Counted from the stretch's first letter, positions 36,653 to 46,155 are shown. The stretch is DNA of 64,000 nucleotides from JACMJL01 sp963791805 (GCA_963791805.1 CAWBTU010000004.1:744001-808000); one strand, 5' to 3'. A program made the numbers and translations. The notes: generated from the letters alone by a model not told the origin.

Positions 36653-37536
36653 TAACTTTCACCTCCGCAATTACCGCAACCACCTTTATGTGTATCACTT
36701 TTTCTAAATTCCTCTTTAGCTTCTTCTGTTTTATATATAGTCTGCCGCCTCATAGCCTCATTAAAATCTACCAAATGTCCATCAAATTCAGGTCCATCCA
36801 CACAGGCAAATTTAACTTTCCCACCTACTGTTACTCTGCAAGCGCCACACATGCCAGTACCGTCAACCATAATTGGATTTAAACTAACAATAGTTTTAAT
36901 ACCTAGCTCTTTTGTAAGCATAGCAACGAACTTCATCATTATCATCGGACCAATTGCAACAACTACATCATATTTATTGCCATCTTCCTCTACTAATTTT
37001 CTTAATAAATCAGTCACAAGTCCTCTATTACCATAAGATCCATCATCTGTAGATGGATAAACTTTCCCTGCAACAAGTTTCATTTCTTCTTCAAGAATTA
37101 ATAATTCTTTATTTCTAGAACCCATTATTACATCAGCCTTTATGCCCTTTTCATTTAGCCATTTCACCTGTGGATAAACAGGCGCAGCTCCAACACCACC
37201 AGCAATAAACATAATCTTTTTTTCCTTAAGCTCTATGTCACTTTCAAATATAAACTCAGATGCAGTTCCAAGTGGTCCTACAAAGTCACGAAAATTATCC
37301 CCTACTTCAAATTCTGCCATCTTTTTAGTTGAAGTTCCGATAGCTTGAAATACTATGCTAACAGTACCCTTAGCTGAATCATAATCACATATAGTAAGGG
37401 GAACTCTTTCTCCCTTGTCATCAATTCTTATTATAACAAACTGACCAGGTTTTGCTGATTTAGCAACCCTTGGAGCTTCTATATCCATCCAAAAGGTGGC
37501 AGGCGCAATTTCTTTTTTTCCTACAATTTTATACAT
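36652..37536 (-). CDS. nfnA: NfnA: small subunit of NADH-dependent reduced ferredoxin:NADP+ oxidoreductase
   Basis: 294 residues. Ferredoxin-NADP reductase-like fold with FAD and NAD sites (RVPLTICDYD and FIAGGVGAAPVYPQ) and a C-terminal [2Fe-2S] cluster region (GTGMCGACRVTVGGKVKFAC). It forms the NfnAB complex with the gene overlapping its 3' end. The ATG at 37536 is chosen over the longer frame (37575) because GGGGGG lies six bases before it. A dihydroorotate dehydrogenase electron-transfer (PyrK-like) role is less likely given the nfnB neighbour. Confidence 0.92.
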   Translation of the reverse strand: MYKIVGKKEIAPATFWMDIEAPRVAKSAKPGQFVIIRIDDKGERVPLTICDYDSAKGTVSIVFQAIGTSTKKMAEFEVGDNFRDFVGPLGTASEFIFESDIELKEKKIMFIAGGVGAAPVYPQVKWLNEKGIKADVIMGSRNKELLILEEEMKLVAGKVYPSTDDGSYGNRGLVTDLLRKLVEEDGNKYDVVVAIGPMIMMKFVAMLTKELGIKTIVSLNPIMVDGTGMCGACRVTVGGKVKFACVDGPEFDGHLVDFNEAMRRQTIYKTEEAKEEFRKSDTHKGGCGNCGGES

Positions 37537-37632
37537 CAAAATCCCCCCATGTTCCCCAATTCTTTTTAAATACATTATATCAACAAATTTTTACCTATCA
37601 ATCTTTTATTGTGAATGAAAGTTTCTTTTTCT

Positions 37633-38163
37633 TCATGCTATATAACCCTTTTTTATAAATTGCTTTATTTGTTTGCCTCTGCATATCTTAATAAAATAAA
37701 AAAGAATTATTCCAAAGCCAATAATCTCCGGAATATAATAACTAGGATCTGAAACCAGTCTATCTAAACTACTTTGAGCCCAATTTCCTTCTGGTCTTTC
37801 TGGAAAATTTAACCCATAATATGGCCAAAATAGTATTCCTGCATATAGCCACATACTATCTAATATCAAATGAATGGATGTGCTTACTCCCAGTAACAAA
37901 ATATTATTTTTTCTATACCTATATAAGAAATAACTACCTAAAGCTAGAATACTAAAAGATAATAAAAATGTATGTGCAAAAATACGACTATTATGAAAAG
38001 TACTTCGAAAAAAGCAGGCTCCCATTGGTTTATCTATTAAATCAGGTAAAATAGATCCAATTAAAACTATTCTATAATCTATTGAATTTTTATCTTTATT
38101 ACTTATTTTTTCGTAAGTTTTAACCACACCTGTAGTTATTCCCAAATGTCCAAAGAATATCAT
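37633..38163 (-). CDS. DUF457/YdjM-like membrane-bound metal-dependent hydrolase
   Basis: 176 residues with about four membrane segments. Motifs GHLGITTGV at the N-terminus, GSILPDLIDKP (about 52-62), RIFAHTFLLS and HLILDSMW place His and Asp residues as in the YdjM/DUF457 family, which is annotated as inner-membrane metal-dependent hydrolase. The reaction is not known. It starts at an ATG with a GAGAGG site and stands between nfnA and hbd. Confidence 0.82.
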   Translation of the reverse strand: MIFFGHLGITTGVVKTYEKISNKDKNSIDYRIVLIGSILPDLIDKPMGACFFRSTFHNSRIFAHTFLLSFSILALGSYFLYRYRKNNILLLGVSTSIHLILDSMWLYAGILFWPYYGLNFPERPEGNWAQSSLDRLVSDPSYYIPEIIGFGIILFYFIKICRGKQIKQFIKKGYIA

Positions 38164-38305
38164 TATATTACCTCTCAGTCAAAACAATCTATACTTTTAT
38201 TTTATCATTACTTCTTGTGCAAATCCAGTCGACAAATTTTTTAATATAGATTTATATGTTTCAACAGTTATATTTAATGTAATAATTTATTTATAGCCAA
38301 AATAA

Positions 38306-38348
38306 AAACTGCCTACATGACTACTAAAAGCAATCATATAGGCAGTTT
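38306..38348 (-). terminator. Terminator of the butyryl-CoA operon
   Basis: A 15-bp stem AAACTGCCTACATGA (38306-38320 with 38334-38348, one mismatch) lies just 3' of hbd, with TTTTATTTT after it on the minus strand. Confidence 0.85.
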
Positions 38349-38355
38349 CAATTAT

Positions 38356-39204
38356 TTATTTAGCGTAGTTATGAAAACCTCTACCTGACTTTCTTCCGAG
38401 CCATCCAGCTCTTACATATTTTCTTAATAATGAATGCGCCCTGTATTTAGAATCTCCTGTCTCTTTATAAAGAACATCCATAATAGCAAGACAAACATCA
38501 AGTCCTATAAGATCTCCCAGTGCTAAAGGGCCCATTGGGTGATTAGCGCCAAGCATCATTGACTTATCAATGTCTTCTGCAGATGCAACATCTTCTGCAA
38601 GTATTCCTACAGCTTCGTTGATCATTGGAATCAATATTCTATTTACAACAAATCCTGGAGCTTCTGCAACTTCAACTGGATCTTTTCCAATTGCAATTGA
38701 TACTTCTTTAACTGCATCAAAAGTTTCCTGTGAAGTAGCCATTCCTTTGATTATTTCTACAAGCTTCATTACTGGAGCAGGATTAAAGAAATGCATTCCT
38801 ATAACTTTATCTGGTCTCTTAGTTGCAGCTGCAACTTCAGTTATAGAAAGAGACGATGTATTTGAAGAAAGAATAGTTTCTGGTTTACAAATGCTATCTA
38901 ATTCAGCAAATATCTTCTTCTTTATTTCCATGTTTTCAACTGCAGCTTCAATTACTAGATCACAATCTGCAGCTAAATTCATATCAGTTGTTCCACTGAT
39001 TTTTGAAAGCAAATCTTCTTTAACCTCTTCAGTAATCTTTCCTTTTTCAACTTGTTTTGAAAGACCTTTATTGATTCCAGCAAGGCCTTTATCAACAAAT
39101 TCATCTTTAATATCTCTTAAAATAACTTCATAACCTTTTGCTGCAAAAGCTTGAGCAATTCCAGCTCCCATAGTTCCAGCACCAAGTACAAATACCTTTT
39201 CCAT
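38356..39204 (-). CDS. hbd: 3-hydroxybutyryl-CoA dehydrogenase
   Basis: 282 residues. Reduces acetoacetyl-CoA to 3-hydroxybutyryl-CoA with NAD(P)H. Rossmann motif VLGAGTMGAGIAQAFAAKG (about 5-23), SSNTSSLSI, the catalytic His in GMHFFNPAPVMKLVE and the C-terminal helical domain GPLALGDLIGLD. The ATG at 39204 has AGGAGG upstream; the longer frame (39285) has no ribosome site. It is the last gene of crt-bcd-etfB-etfA-hbd, after a 232-base gap containing a hairpin. Confidence 0.97.
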   Translation of the reverse strand: MEKVFVLGAGTMGAGIAQAFAAKGYEVILRDIKDEFVDKGLAGINKGLSKQVEKGKITEEVKEDLLSKISGTTDMNLAADCDLVIEAAVENMEIKKKIFAELDSICKPETILSSNTSSLSITEVAAATKRPDKVIGMHFFNPAPVMKLVEIIKGMATSQETFDAVKEVSIAIGKDPVEVAEAPGFVVNRILIPMINEAVGILAEDVASAEDIDKSMMLGANHPMGPLALGDLIGLDVCLAIMDVLYKETGDSKYRAHSLLRKYVRAGWLGRKSGRGFHNYAK

Positions 39205-39317
39205 AATATGTAACCTCCTAAATTTAATTAGATATTTTTTCTTAAAATAGAAAATGAATTCAATATTAACTGTATTATTAGCCACAAACGCAAAAAATAT
39301 TTATGCGCATTAGTAAA

Positions 39318-39374
39318 CTACAGAAGTATGGGCTTATAAATCTATATTCATAGAGTCAGTCCCATACTCAGTAG
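39318..39374 (-). other. Hairpin in the etfA-hbd spacer
   Basis: AGTATGGG (39325-39332) pairs with CCCATACT (39361-39368), and CTAC/GTAG extend it outward. There is no T tract on the minus strand, so it is probably an RNA processing or stability element and not a terminator. Confidence 0.4.
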
Positions 39375-39436
39375 AAAATACTTAAATTGCTTAAAATACA
39401 TTTATAAAGACATGTAATCGAAAAAATACGAATTTT

Positions 39437-40453
39437 TTATTGTAGGTTCTTTTCCTTTATTTGAGCAACTAATTCAGGTATTATTTTCTTGTAATCTCCA
39501 ACAATACCAAGGTCAGCAATTTTCATTATGTTAGCGCCATCATCCTTGTTTATTGCAATGATGAAATCACTGTCTTGCATACCAGCCAAATGTTGAATTG
39601 CTCCTGATATTCCTACAGCAATATAGAGTTTAGGTCTTACAGTTTTACCAGTTTGACCAACTTGTAAAGCTTTATCTACCCATCCATATTCAATAGCAGC
39701 ACGAGAGCCAGCAACAGTTCCATCAATAACATCTGCTAATTGTTGTAATACTGAAAATCCTTCTTTGCTTCCAATACCTCTACCACCTGAAACAATAATT
39801 TCGGCTTCGCCAATATCTGCAACTTCTTTAGCAAGCTTAATTACTTCCAACACTTTAGTTCTAATGTCTGAAGCAACTAATACTGGCGTAATTTTTTCAA
39901 TTTTAGCATCTGATATTCTTGAATCATCTTTAGCTAATTTCTCAAAAACACCAGGTCTTACAGTAGACATTTGTGGTCTATTATCTCCACAAACTATAGT
40001 AGCCATAAGATTTCCACCAAAAGCAGGTCTTGTCATTAATAGATTGTTATTGTTCGCAGCATCTATATCAAGTCCTGTACAATCTGCAGTTAAACCTGTA
40101 GCTAATTTAGCGGAAATTCTAGGTCCTAAATCTCTTCCAATGAAAGATGCTCCAACTAAAATTATTTCTGGTTTTCTTTCATTTGAAAGATCTACCATAA
40201 CTTTAGCATATGCATCTGTTGTATAATGAGCAAGCAACTCACTATCTGCATATAAAACTTTATCTGCTCCGAAAGCAAGTAATTTTTTAGCTAAATCATC
40301 TACCTTGCTTCCAAGTAATACTGCAGTTAATTCTACTCCTAGTTTGTCGGCGATTTCTCTACCTTTTCCTAAAAGCTCAAGTGCTACCTTTTGAAGTTCT
40401 CCGTCTCTTTGCTCTGCAAAGACCCAAACTCCTTTGTAATCTGCTATATTCAT
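39437..40453 (-). CDS. etfA: Electron transfer flavoprotein subunit alpha
   Basis: 338 residues. The N-terminal alpha/beta domain and the C-terminal FAD-binding domain (VSGGRGIGSKEGF, GSRAAIEYGWV, GQTGKTVRPKLYIAVGISGAIQHLAGM) are complete. With EtfB and Bcd it forms the bifurcating complex that couples crotonyl-CoA reduction to ferredoxin reduction. It lies 17 bases after etfB. Confidence 0.96.
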   Translation of the reverse strand: MNIADYKGVWVFAEQRDGELQKVALELLGKGREIADKLGVELTAVLLGSKVDDLAKKLLAFGADKVLYADSELLAHYTTDAYAKVMVDLSNERKPEIILVGASFIGRDLGPRISAKLATGLTADCTGLDIDAANNNNLLMTRPAFGGNLMATIVCGDNRPQMSTVRPGVFEKLAKDDSRISDAKIEKITPVLVASDIRTKVLEVIKLAKEVADIGEAEIIVSGGRGIGSKEGFSVLQQLADVIDGTVAGSRAAIEYGWVDKALQVGQTGKTVRPKLYIAVGISGAIQHLAGMQDSDFIIAINKDDGANIMKIADLGIVGDYKKIIPELVAQIKEKNLQ

Positions 40454-40470
40454 CTTTATCCCTCCAACTA

Positions 40471-41250
40471 TTAAATAAAGTGTTTTTCCTTTAATTTTGA
40501 AACTGCATATTCTGCTGCCTCTTTTGCAGGTTTGTTAATAACTTCTCCTTGACCCTTTGCTTCTTTAGTCATTGACTTCTTAACCTTTGTTGGTGAACCT
40601 GCAAGTCCAAGCAACGCCTTATCTACATCGATGTCATTTGCACTCCAAACCTTAACTTCTTTTTTAAAGGTCTCAAATATATTCTTAACATTCATATATC
40701 TTGGCTCATTTAGTTCTTTAATAGCTGTTAAGAGAACTGGTGTATTTACTTGTATTGTCTCATAACCATCTTCCCACGCTCTTCTTACCTTTAAAGATTT
40801 TCCATCAACTTCAACTTTTTCTACATAAGTAATTTGTGGAATATCAAGATGTACTGCAATTCCAGGACCAACCTGAGCTGTATCTCCATCAATTGCTTGT
40901 CTTCCTGCAAATATTATATCGTAATTTAATTTTCTAAGTGCTCCAGCAAGTGCATTTGAAGTTGCAAGGGTATCAGCACCAGCAAATGCTCTATCAGTAA
41001 TAAGTATTGCTTCATCAGCACCCATAGCTAAGGCTTCTCTTAAAGCTTTTTCCGCCTGTGGAGGTCCCATGCTTATAACAGTTACATGAGCACCGTGCTT
41101 ATCTTTTAATACTAATGCTTCTTCTAAAGCATTCTTGTCATCAGGGTTAATTATTGAAGGAACTCCTTCCCTAATAAGTGTTCCTGTCTTAGGATCAATT
41201 TTAACTTCATTTGTATCTGGGACTTGTTTTATACAAACAACAATATTCAT
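40471..41250 (-). CDS. etfB: Electron transfer flavoprotein subunit beta
   Basis: 259 residues. Starts with NIVVCIKQVPDTNEVKID, and contains the nucleotide loop FAGRQAIDGDTAQVGP and RRAWEDGYE. This is the subunit that in butyrate clostridia binds the bifurcating FAD and NADH. It lies 14 bases after bcd and 17 before etfA. Confidence 0.96.
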   Translation of the reverse strand: MNIVVCIKQVPDTNEVKIDPKTGTLIREGVPSIINPDDKNALEEALVLKDKHGAHVTVISMGPPQAEKALREALAMGADEAILITDRAFAGADTLATSNALAGALRKLNYDIIFAGRQAIDGDTAQVGPGIAVHLDIPQITYVEKVEVDGKSLKVRRAWEDGYETIQVNTPVLLTAIKELNEPRYMNVKNIFETFKKEVKVWSANDIDVDKALLGLAGSPTKVKKSMTKEAKGQGEVINKPAKEAAEYAVSKLKEKHFI

Positions 41251-41264
41251 AATATAGTACCTCC

Positions 41265-42404
41265 TTATTTCAATGCGCTACCAGCGATAACCATTTTCTG
41301 GACCTGTGAAGTTCCTTCGTAAATTTCAGTAATTTTAGCATCTCTCATCATTCTTTCTACTGGATAATCTTTAGTATATCCATATCCGCCAAATAACTGA
41401 ACTGCTTTTGTAGTAACTTCCATAGCAACTTCAGATGCAAATAACTTAGCTCTTGCAGCTTCTAATGTGTATGGAAGATTATGATCTTTGTTATATGCAG
41501 CTAAATAAACTAAATATCTAGCAGCTTCAATCTTAACATCCATCTCAGCTACCATCCACTGCAATCCTTGGAATGCACTTAGTTGTTTACCAAACTGTTT
41601 TCTTTCTTTCATGTAGCCAACAGCTTCTTCAAAAGCTCCTTCAGCAATTCCTAAAGCCTGTGCGGCTATACCAATTCTTCCTCCATCAAGAGTCTTCATT
41701 GCAATACCGAAACCTTTACCTTCTTGTCCAAGTAAATTTTCCTTTGGAACTATACAATCCTGGAATATAAGTTCAGTAGTTGATGATCCTCTTATTCCAA
41801 GCTTATCTTCAACTTTACCTATTGAAAATCCTGGAAAGCTTTTTTCTACTATAAATGCAGAAATACCCTTAGTTCCTTTGCTTCTGTCAGTCATAGCAAA
41901 TACAACAAAAGTTTCAGCAACTCCACCATTTGTTATGAAGATTTTGCTTCCATTAAGAACATAATGATCTCCATCAAGTACTGCTATAGACTGTTGTCCA
42001 GCAGCATCGGTTCCAGCATTAGGCTCTGTTAGTCCAAATGCACCAATTTTCTCACCCTTAGCAAGTGCTGGCACATACTTTTGCTTTTGTTCCTCTGTTC
42101 CAAACGCTAAAATTGGAGCTATACATAAGGATGTATGCGCGGAAACAATAACTCCTGTAGTGCCACAAACCTTTGATAATTCTTCAACAGTTAGTATGTA
42201 TGAAAGATTATCTCCACCAGTTCCACCATATTCAAGCGGAACTGGAATTCCCATCATTCCAATTTTAGCCATTTTCTTTACATTCTCCATTGGAAATCTT
42301 TCTGTTTGGTCAATTTCTGCTGCTATTGGTTTAACTTCCTTTATAGCAAATTCTCTAACCATTTCTTTAACGAATTGTTGCTCTTTTGACAAAATGTAAT
42401 CCAT
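41265..42404 (-). CDS. bcd: Butyryl-CoA dehydrogenase
   Basis: 379 residues. Acyl-CoA dehydrogenase fold. FAD and substrate segments are AFGLTEPNAGTDA (about 127-139), FITNGG and the C-terminal IYEGTSQVQKMV with the catalytic base Glu363. Reduces crotonyl-CoA to butyryl-CoA with EtfAB. GGGGAGG site. It lies between crt and etfB in the butyryl-CoA operon. Confidence 0.96.
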   Translation of the reverse strand: MDYILSKEQQFVKEMVREFAIKEVKPIAAEIDQTERFPMENVKKMAKIGMMGIPVPLEYGGTGGDNLSYILTVEELSKVCGTTGVIVSAHTSLCIAPILAFGTEEQKQKYVPALAKGEKIGAFGLTEPNAGTDAAGQQSIAVLDGDHYVLNGSKIFITNGGVAETFVVFAMTDRSKGTKGISAFIVEKSFPGFSIGKVEDKLGIRGSSTTELIFQDCIVPKENLLGQEGKGFGIAMKTLDGGRIGIAAQALGIAEGAFEEAVGYMKERKQFGKQLSAFQGLQWMVAEMDVKIEAARYLVYLAAYNKDHNLPYTLEAARAKLFASEVAMEVTTKAVQLFGGYGYTKDYPVERMMRDAKITEIYEGTSQVQKMVIAGSALK

Positions 42405-42420
42405 TAAATTTACCTCCCCA

Positions 42421-43203
42421 TTATCTGTTTTTAAAGTTCTTTTCTCTTTTTTCTACGAAAGCTGTCATGCCTTCCTTTTGATCTTCTGATGCAAAACATT
42501 CTCCGAATACTTCTGATTCATAAGCAAGAGCTGTATCTATATCAGTTTGTATTCCCTTATTAATTGCCGCCTTACAAAGACTAATTGCTATAGGTGCCTG
42601 AGCTGCAATTGTATTTGCAAGTGCCTTAGCTTCCGCAAGCAAATTTTCTGGCTCAACTATTCTATTAACTAGTCCTATTCTTAAGGCTTCATCAGCTCCA
42701 ACAATTTTACCAGTATAAATTAGTTCTTTAGCCATTCCCATTCCAACAAGTCTTGCAAGCCTTTGAGTTCCACCAAAACCTGGAGTAATTCCAAGACCAA
42801 CTTCTGGCTGACCAACCTTAGTTTTTGTTGATGCTAGTCTGATATCACATGCCATAGCAAGTTCACAGCCACCACCTAAAGTAAACCCGTTAAGTGCTGC
42901 TATAACTGGTTTCTCTAAATTTTCTAATCTTCTAAATACTTTATTACCAAGTATTCCGAATTTTCTTCCCTGGACAGCGCTCATATCCTTCATCTCAGAT
43001 ATGTCTGCTCCTGCAACAAATGCTTTTTCTCCAGCACCTGTTAGAACAACAGCTAAAATTTCATCATCTTTTTCAATTTCCCCAATTACACTATCAATTT
43101 CCATTAAGGTTTCTGAATTTAAAGCATTTAAAGCTTTTGGTCTATTAATAGTTACGATGGCAATTTTACTGTCTTTCTCAAGAATAACATTAGAAAGTTC
43201 CAT
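42421..43203 (-). CDS. crt: 3-hydroxybutyryl-CoA dehydratase (crotonase)
   Basis: 260 residues. Dehydrates 3-hydroxybutyryl-CoA to crotonyl-CoA. Oxyanion-hole segments AFVAGADISEM and LNGFTLGGGCELAMACDIR, catalytic Glu in GQPEVGLGITPGFGGTQRL. It is the first gene of the operon, so the promoter and Rex-type operator upstream should govern all five genes. Confidence 0.96.
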   Translation of the reverse strand: MELSNVILEKDSKIAIVTINRPKALNALNSETLMEIDSVIGEIEKDDEILAVVLTGAGEKAFVAGADISEMKDMSAVQGRKFGILGNKVFRRLENLEKPVIAALNGFTLGGGCELAMACDIRLASTKTKVGQPEVGLGITPGFGGTQRLARLVGMGMAKELIYTGKIVGADEALRIGLVNRIVEPENLLAEAKALANTIAAQAPIAISLCKAAINKGIQTDIDTALAYESEVFGECFASEDQKEGMTAFVEKREKNFKNR

Positions 43204-43228
43204 AATATTCCTCCTATACCTTTCTTAC

Positions 43229-43246
43229 TTGTTATATTATTAACAA
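43229..43246. promoter_or_regulatory. Rex-type operator upstream of crt
   Basis: TTGTTATATTATTAACAA matches the Rex consensus TTGTTAA-N4-TTAACAA at 13 of 14 fixed positions. It lies 26 bases upstream of the crt start and downstream of the predicted promoter, where a bound repressor would block elongation. The rex gene is just upstream. Confidence 0.85.
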
Positions 43247-43288
43247 GTGTTCGGAAAAAATTAAAGCTATAAGCTCCATTTACAGAAT

Positions 43289-43317
43289 ATTATATACTTT
43301 TTGAATATATTTTACAA
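43289..43317 (-). promoter_or_regulatory. Sigma-A promoter of the butyryl-CoA operon
   Basis: On the minus strand TTGTAA (43312-43317), 17 bases, TATAAT (43289-43294). It lies 86 bases upstream of crt. From 43318 to 43645 there is only AT-rich sequence without recognisable features. Confidence 0.7.
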
Positions 43318-43645
43318 CTGTAATTTTAATACTAAAGCATTAATATTTTTTTTCTTTGAAGAATTTTATTTCTAATTTAAAATATTTTTCCATCTGGTAA
43401 TAACCTTACCTTATAATTGGATATGCATATTTTGTTGAAACCATGGATGTTTTATAAAATATATTAAGCTATTTTTCAACAAATTATATGTGTATAAACC
43501 TAGCTAGTGCAATACAGAAGTACATTATGTAGCATTGTTCAAAAAAGGTACATAAATACAAATAAATAACTTAGAAATATGGCTGCGCCTATTTTAATGT
43601 TCTAAAATCAATAAATATAATGCAAATATGTAAATATAATGCAAA

Positions 43646-43680
43646 AGTGGATTACACTCCTTAATCGGGTGTAATCCACT
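43646..43680 (-). terminator. Terminator of rex
   Basis: A perfect 12-bp stem AGTGGATTACAC (43646-43657 with 43669-43680) is followed by TTTTGCATTAT on the minus strand. It separates rex from the butyryl-CoA operon. Confidence 0.8.
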
Positions 43681-43791
43681 AAATAAATTGATTATTTGCA
43701 CAATTATAGCATTTTTCACATCATGAAATTATAGAATTAATTAAAGTTAGACTCATTTCTTGTTAAAAACTTCTCAAATTCCTTTACTTTT

Positions 43792-44412
43792 TTAACTCAT
43801 CAAACAGCTTAAAGTAAGCAAACTATCACTCAAATGTACGTTTTCAATAACTACATCTTTTGGAACTGTTAAATCAGTAGGCGCAAAATTCCAAATTCCT
43901 TTTACACCGTTTTTAACGAGCAAGTCACATACTTTTTGTGCATTAATGTTAGGTACACACACAATTCCAATATCTACGGGATTTTCTGTAAGGAAATTCT
44001 GTAAATAATCGATATCTTGAATTGCAATATCTCTAATCTTCATACCAATCATTTTAGGATTTATGTCGAAAATTGCTTGAAGGCTAAACCCAAGCCTTTC
44101 GAATTTTCCATAATTCGCTACTGCTTGACCAATATTTCCTGCACCAATAATAACTGTTTTGAATTCCTTTGTTAATCCTAGAATAATATTAATTTGGTTC
44201 AAAAGTTCCTTTACATTATATCCATAGCCCTGTTGGCCAAAATCTCCAAAACAATTTAGGTCTTGCCTAATTTGTGACGCTGTAAAACCAATTTTTTCAC
44301 TAAGCTCTTTTGAAGAAATTCTGTCAATGTCGTTTTTTTGCAGTTCAATTAAGTACCTGTGATATTTAGGTAATCTTTTTATTACAGCCATTGAAATTCC
44401 AATTTTATTCAT
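43792..44412 (-). CDS. rex: Redox-sensing transcriptional repressor Rex
   Basis: 206 residues. N-terminal winged helix (AVIKRLPKYHRYL...GFTASQIRQDLNCFGDFG) and a Rossmann domain (VIIGAGNIGQAVANY) that binds NADH and NAD+. It senses the NADH/NAD+ ratio and represses fermentation genes when the ratio is low. In clostridia the crt operon is a known Rex target, and an operator is visible at 43229. The start ATG at 44412 follows AGAGGTG. The gene is separated from crt by its own terminator. Confidence 0.96.
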   Translation of the reverse strand: MNKIGISMAVIKRLPKYHRYLIELQKNDIDRISSKELSEKIGFTASQIRQDLNCFGDFGQQGYGYNVKELLNQINIILGLTKEFKTVIIGAGNIGQAVANYGKFERLGFSLQAIFDINPKMIGMKIRDIAIQDIDYLQNFLTENPVDIGIVCVPNINAQKVCDLLVKNGVKGIWNFAPTDLTVPKDVVIENVHLSDSLLTLSCLMS

Positions 44413-44525
44413 AATACACCTCTACTTACGCTTTTATAATATCCACACATATACATTCTATCATATTAACATATTCTTAACTACAAAACTTGAGAAATAA
44501 TAAAAGTAACAATTATGCTTATTAA

Positions 44526-45611
44526 CTAAAACTCTGTAGTTAAAACATCTGCTGTATCACAAATAGTAACATTAAAATTCGAAGTCTTTAAGTTTAGTAA
44601 ATATGGTTCTACAAGTTTACTTTCTTCTTTAACAACTTTAATTTTAGGTCTTAAACAGCAATCTGAATAGTTTTCAACAACGATTCCGACAAAACCATTA
44701 GTCAATTTGACGCAAGTTCCCACTGGATACGGAGCAATTATTTTAGAGAATTCTTGAACAACTTCAATGTCGAAAAAGGTCCCTCCACCCCCCATGATAT
44801 ATTCCATGGCTTCAGATGGATTTATTCTCTTTCTATATGGTCTATCTGAGGTCAGGGCATCATATACATCTGCTACAGCAATAATTCTTCCAAATTTAGT
44901 TATATCATGACCTTTAATTTTGTTCGGATATCCAGTACCATCAAATCTTTCATGATGTGTCAATATTCCCATATATGTTTTTGTGTGTGCAATTAATTTT
45001 TCTTTAACATAATTATATCCATCTTCAGGATGCTTTTGAATTATTTCAAACTCTTCTTTTGTAAGTGGCCCTGGCTTTTCCAATATTTCTGATGGTGTAA
45101 ATATCTTACCCACATCATGTAATAAGGCCGCGGTACCTATTAAGTACAAATCACTTGAGGATAGATTCATGGCTAAACCAATAACTAATGAGAGAACAGT
45201 CACATTAACTGAATGATAAAATGTATAATTATTTGCAACTTTTAAATCAATCATATTTATCATTAAGTCTTTATTTGAAGAAATATCATTAACAATATTT
45301 TCTACTAAAGTTTCTAGTTCTTCAAAGGATTTCTGTATTTCCCTATCATTGTCCCTATTAATATTCATCATGGTTTTAACAGCTTTAATAGTTCTCATTT
45401 TTAAATCTTCACCAATAACATCTTTAATACAAATTCCTTCAGAAAGTGAATCTTCTATATATAAACCAAAATAACCTAGATCTTCAATTTTATTTATATA
45501 ATTATCAATAATAATTGATCCTTCTCTAAGTAAAATTTCTCCCATTTCCCCATATAATGTCTTACCTAGAATCATTCCTTCTTTTAAATATTCTATAGGT
45601 ACGTATCTCAT
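44526..45611 (-). CDS. HD-GYP domain protein, probable c-di-GMP phosphodiesterase
   Basis: 361 residues. An N-terminal DUF3391-like region precedes the HD-GYP domain (about 125-300), with FYHSVNV, LLHDVGK, QKHPEDGY, HHERFDGTGYP and VADVYDALTSDRPYR. All expected metal ligands and the GYP motif are present, so it should hydrolyse c-di-GMP in the cytoplasm. The C-terminal ~60 residues form a small beta domain. A second, degenerate paralogue lies at 52869. Confidence 0.92.
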   Translation of the reverse strand: MRYVPIEYLKEGMILGKTLYGEMGEILLREGSIIIDNYINKIEDLGYFGLYIEDSLSEGICIKDVIGEDLKMRTIKAVKTMMNINRDNDREIQKSFEELETLVENIVNDISSNKDLMINMIDLKVANNYTFYHSVNVTVLSLVIGLAMNLSSSDLYLIGTAALLHDVGKIFTPSEILEKPGPLTKEEFEIIQKHPEDGYNYVKEKLIAHTKTYMGILTHHERFDGTGYPNKIKGHDITKFGRIIAVADVYDALTSDRPYRKRINPSEAMEYIMGGGGTFFDIEVVQEFSKIIAPYPVGTCVKLTNGFVGIVVENYSDCCLRPKIKVVKEESKLVEPYLLNLKTSNFNVTICDTADVLTTEF

Positions 45612-46011
45612 TCTATTGCCTGTCCTTTCATCTCATAAATTGCTGCTAAAATATAAATATATATAAGTCTAATTAAATTGCATATATATTTAGAATACCA
45701 TTATTCTAAGACAAATGGTATAACTAAAAATAAAAAAGATGAAAATTTGCAAATTAAAATACTCTTTAGCGTATAATTACTAAATCACATTTTAAAACCC
45801 GTCTAATTACTACTTAAAGTTTCATTTTATGATTATTACATTATTGAATAGTTGGTTGAAATTCCCACATAAACCTATCTTCTTGCCATATTGAGCCCTA
45901 CTGTATCATTTATCACCATAACTACCTTAAAGACAAATTAGGTGTTATATTATACATTAAAAGTAGTTACCTTATTTCAGTAGTTAGAATATACCTTCCT
46001 TCTATGCTAAA
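45612..46011. other. Gene-free AT-rich stretch
   Basis: No frame with a ribosome site, repeat or clear hairpin is visible here. It runs from the start of the HD-GYP gene to the antiporter remnant. The HD-GYP promoter must lie in its left part. Confidence 0.5.
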
Positions 46012-46136
46012 TAATTTACATTTTAATTGCTACAAAAATTGGTGGTATTTTAAGTAAAAAAGTAAATTTGCCACAAGTACTAGGTGCACTTGTGGCTGGA
46101 GTTCTTATTGGACCATCTTTGTTTAGCTCTAATTGA
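46011..46136 (+). pseudogene. N-terminal remnant of a cation:proton antiporter
   Basis: A plus-strand frame reads LIATKIGGILSKKVNLPQVL and then GALVAGVLIGPSLF before a stop. This is the first membrane segment and the Pro-containing GELLAGILLGP-type motif of the CPA2 (KefB/NhaP-like) Na+/H+ or K+/H+ antiporter family. The intact protein is about 380 or more residues; only about 40 remain, without a start codon (an in-frame TAA lies at 46008-46010). The rest has been lost; the SdpI-like gene occupies the next bases on the other strand. Confidence 0.75.
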
Positions 46137-46155
46137 AAATATCTTTTAGAAATTC

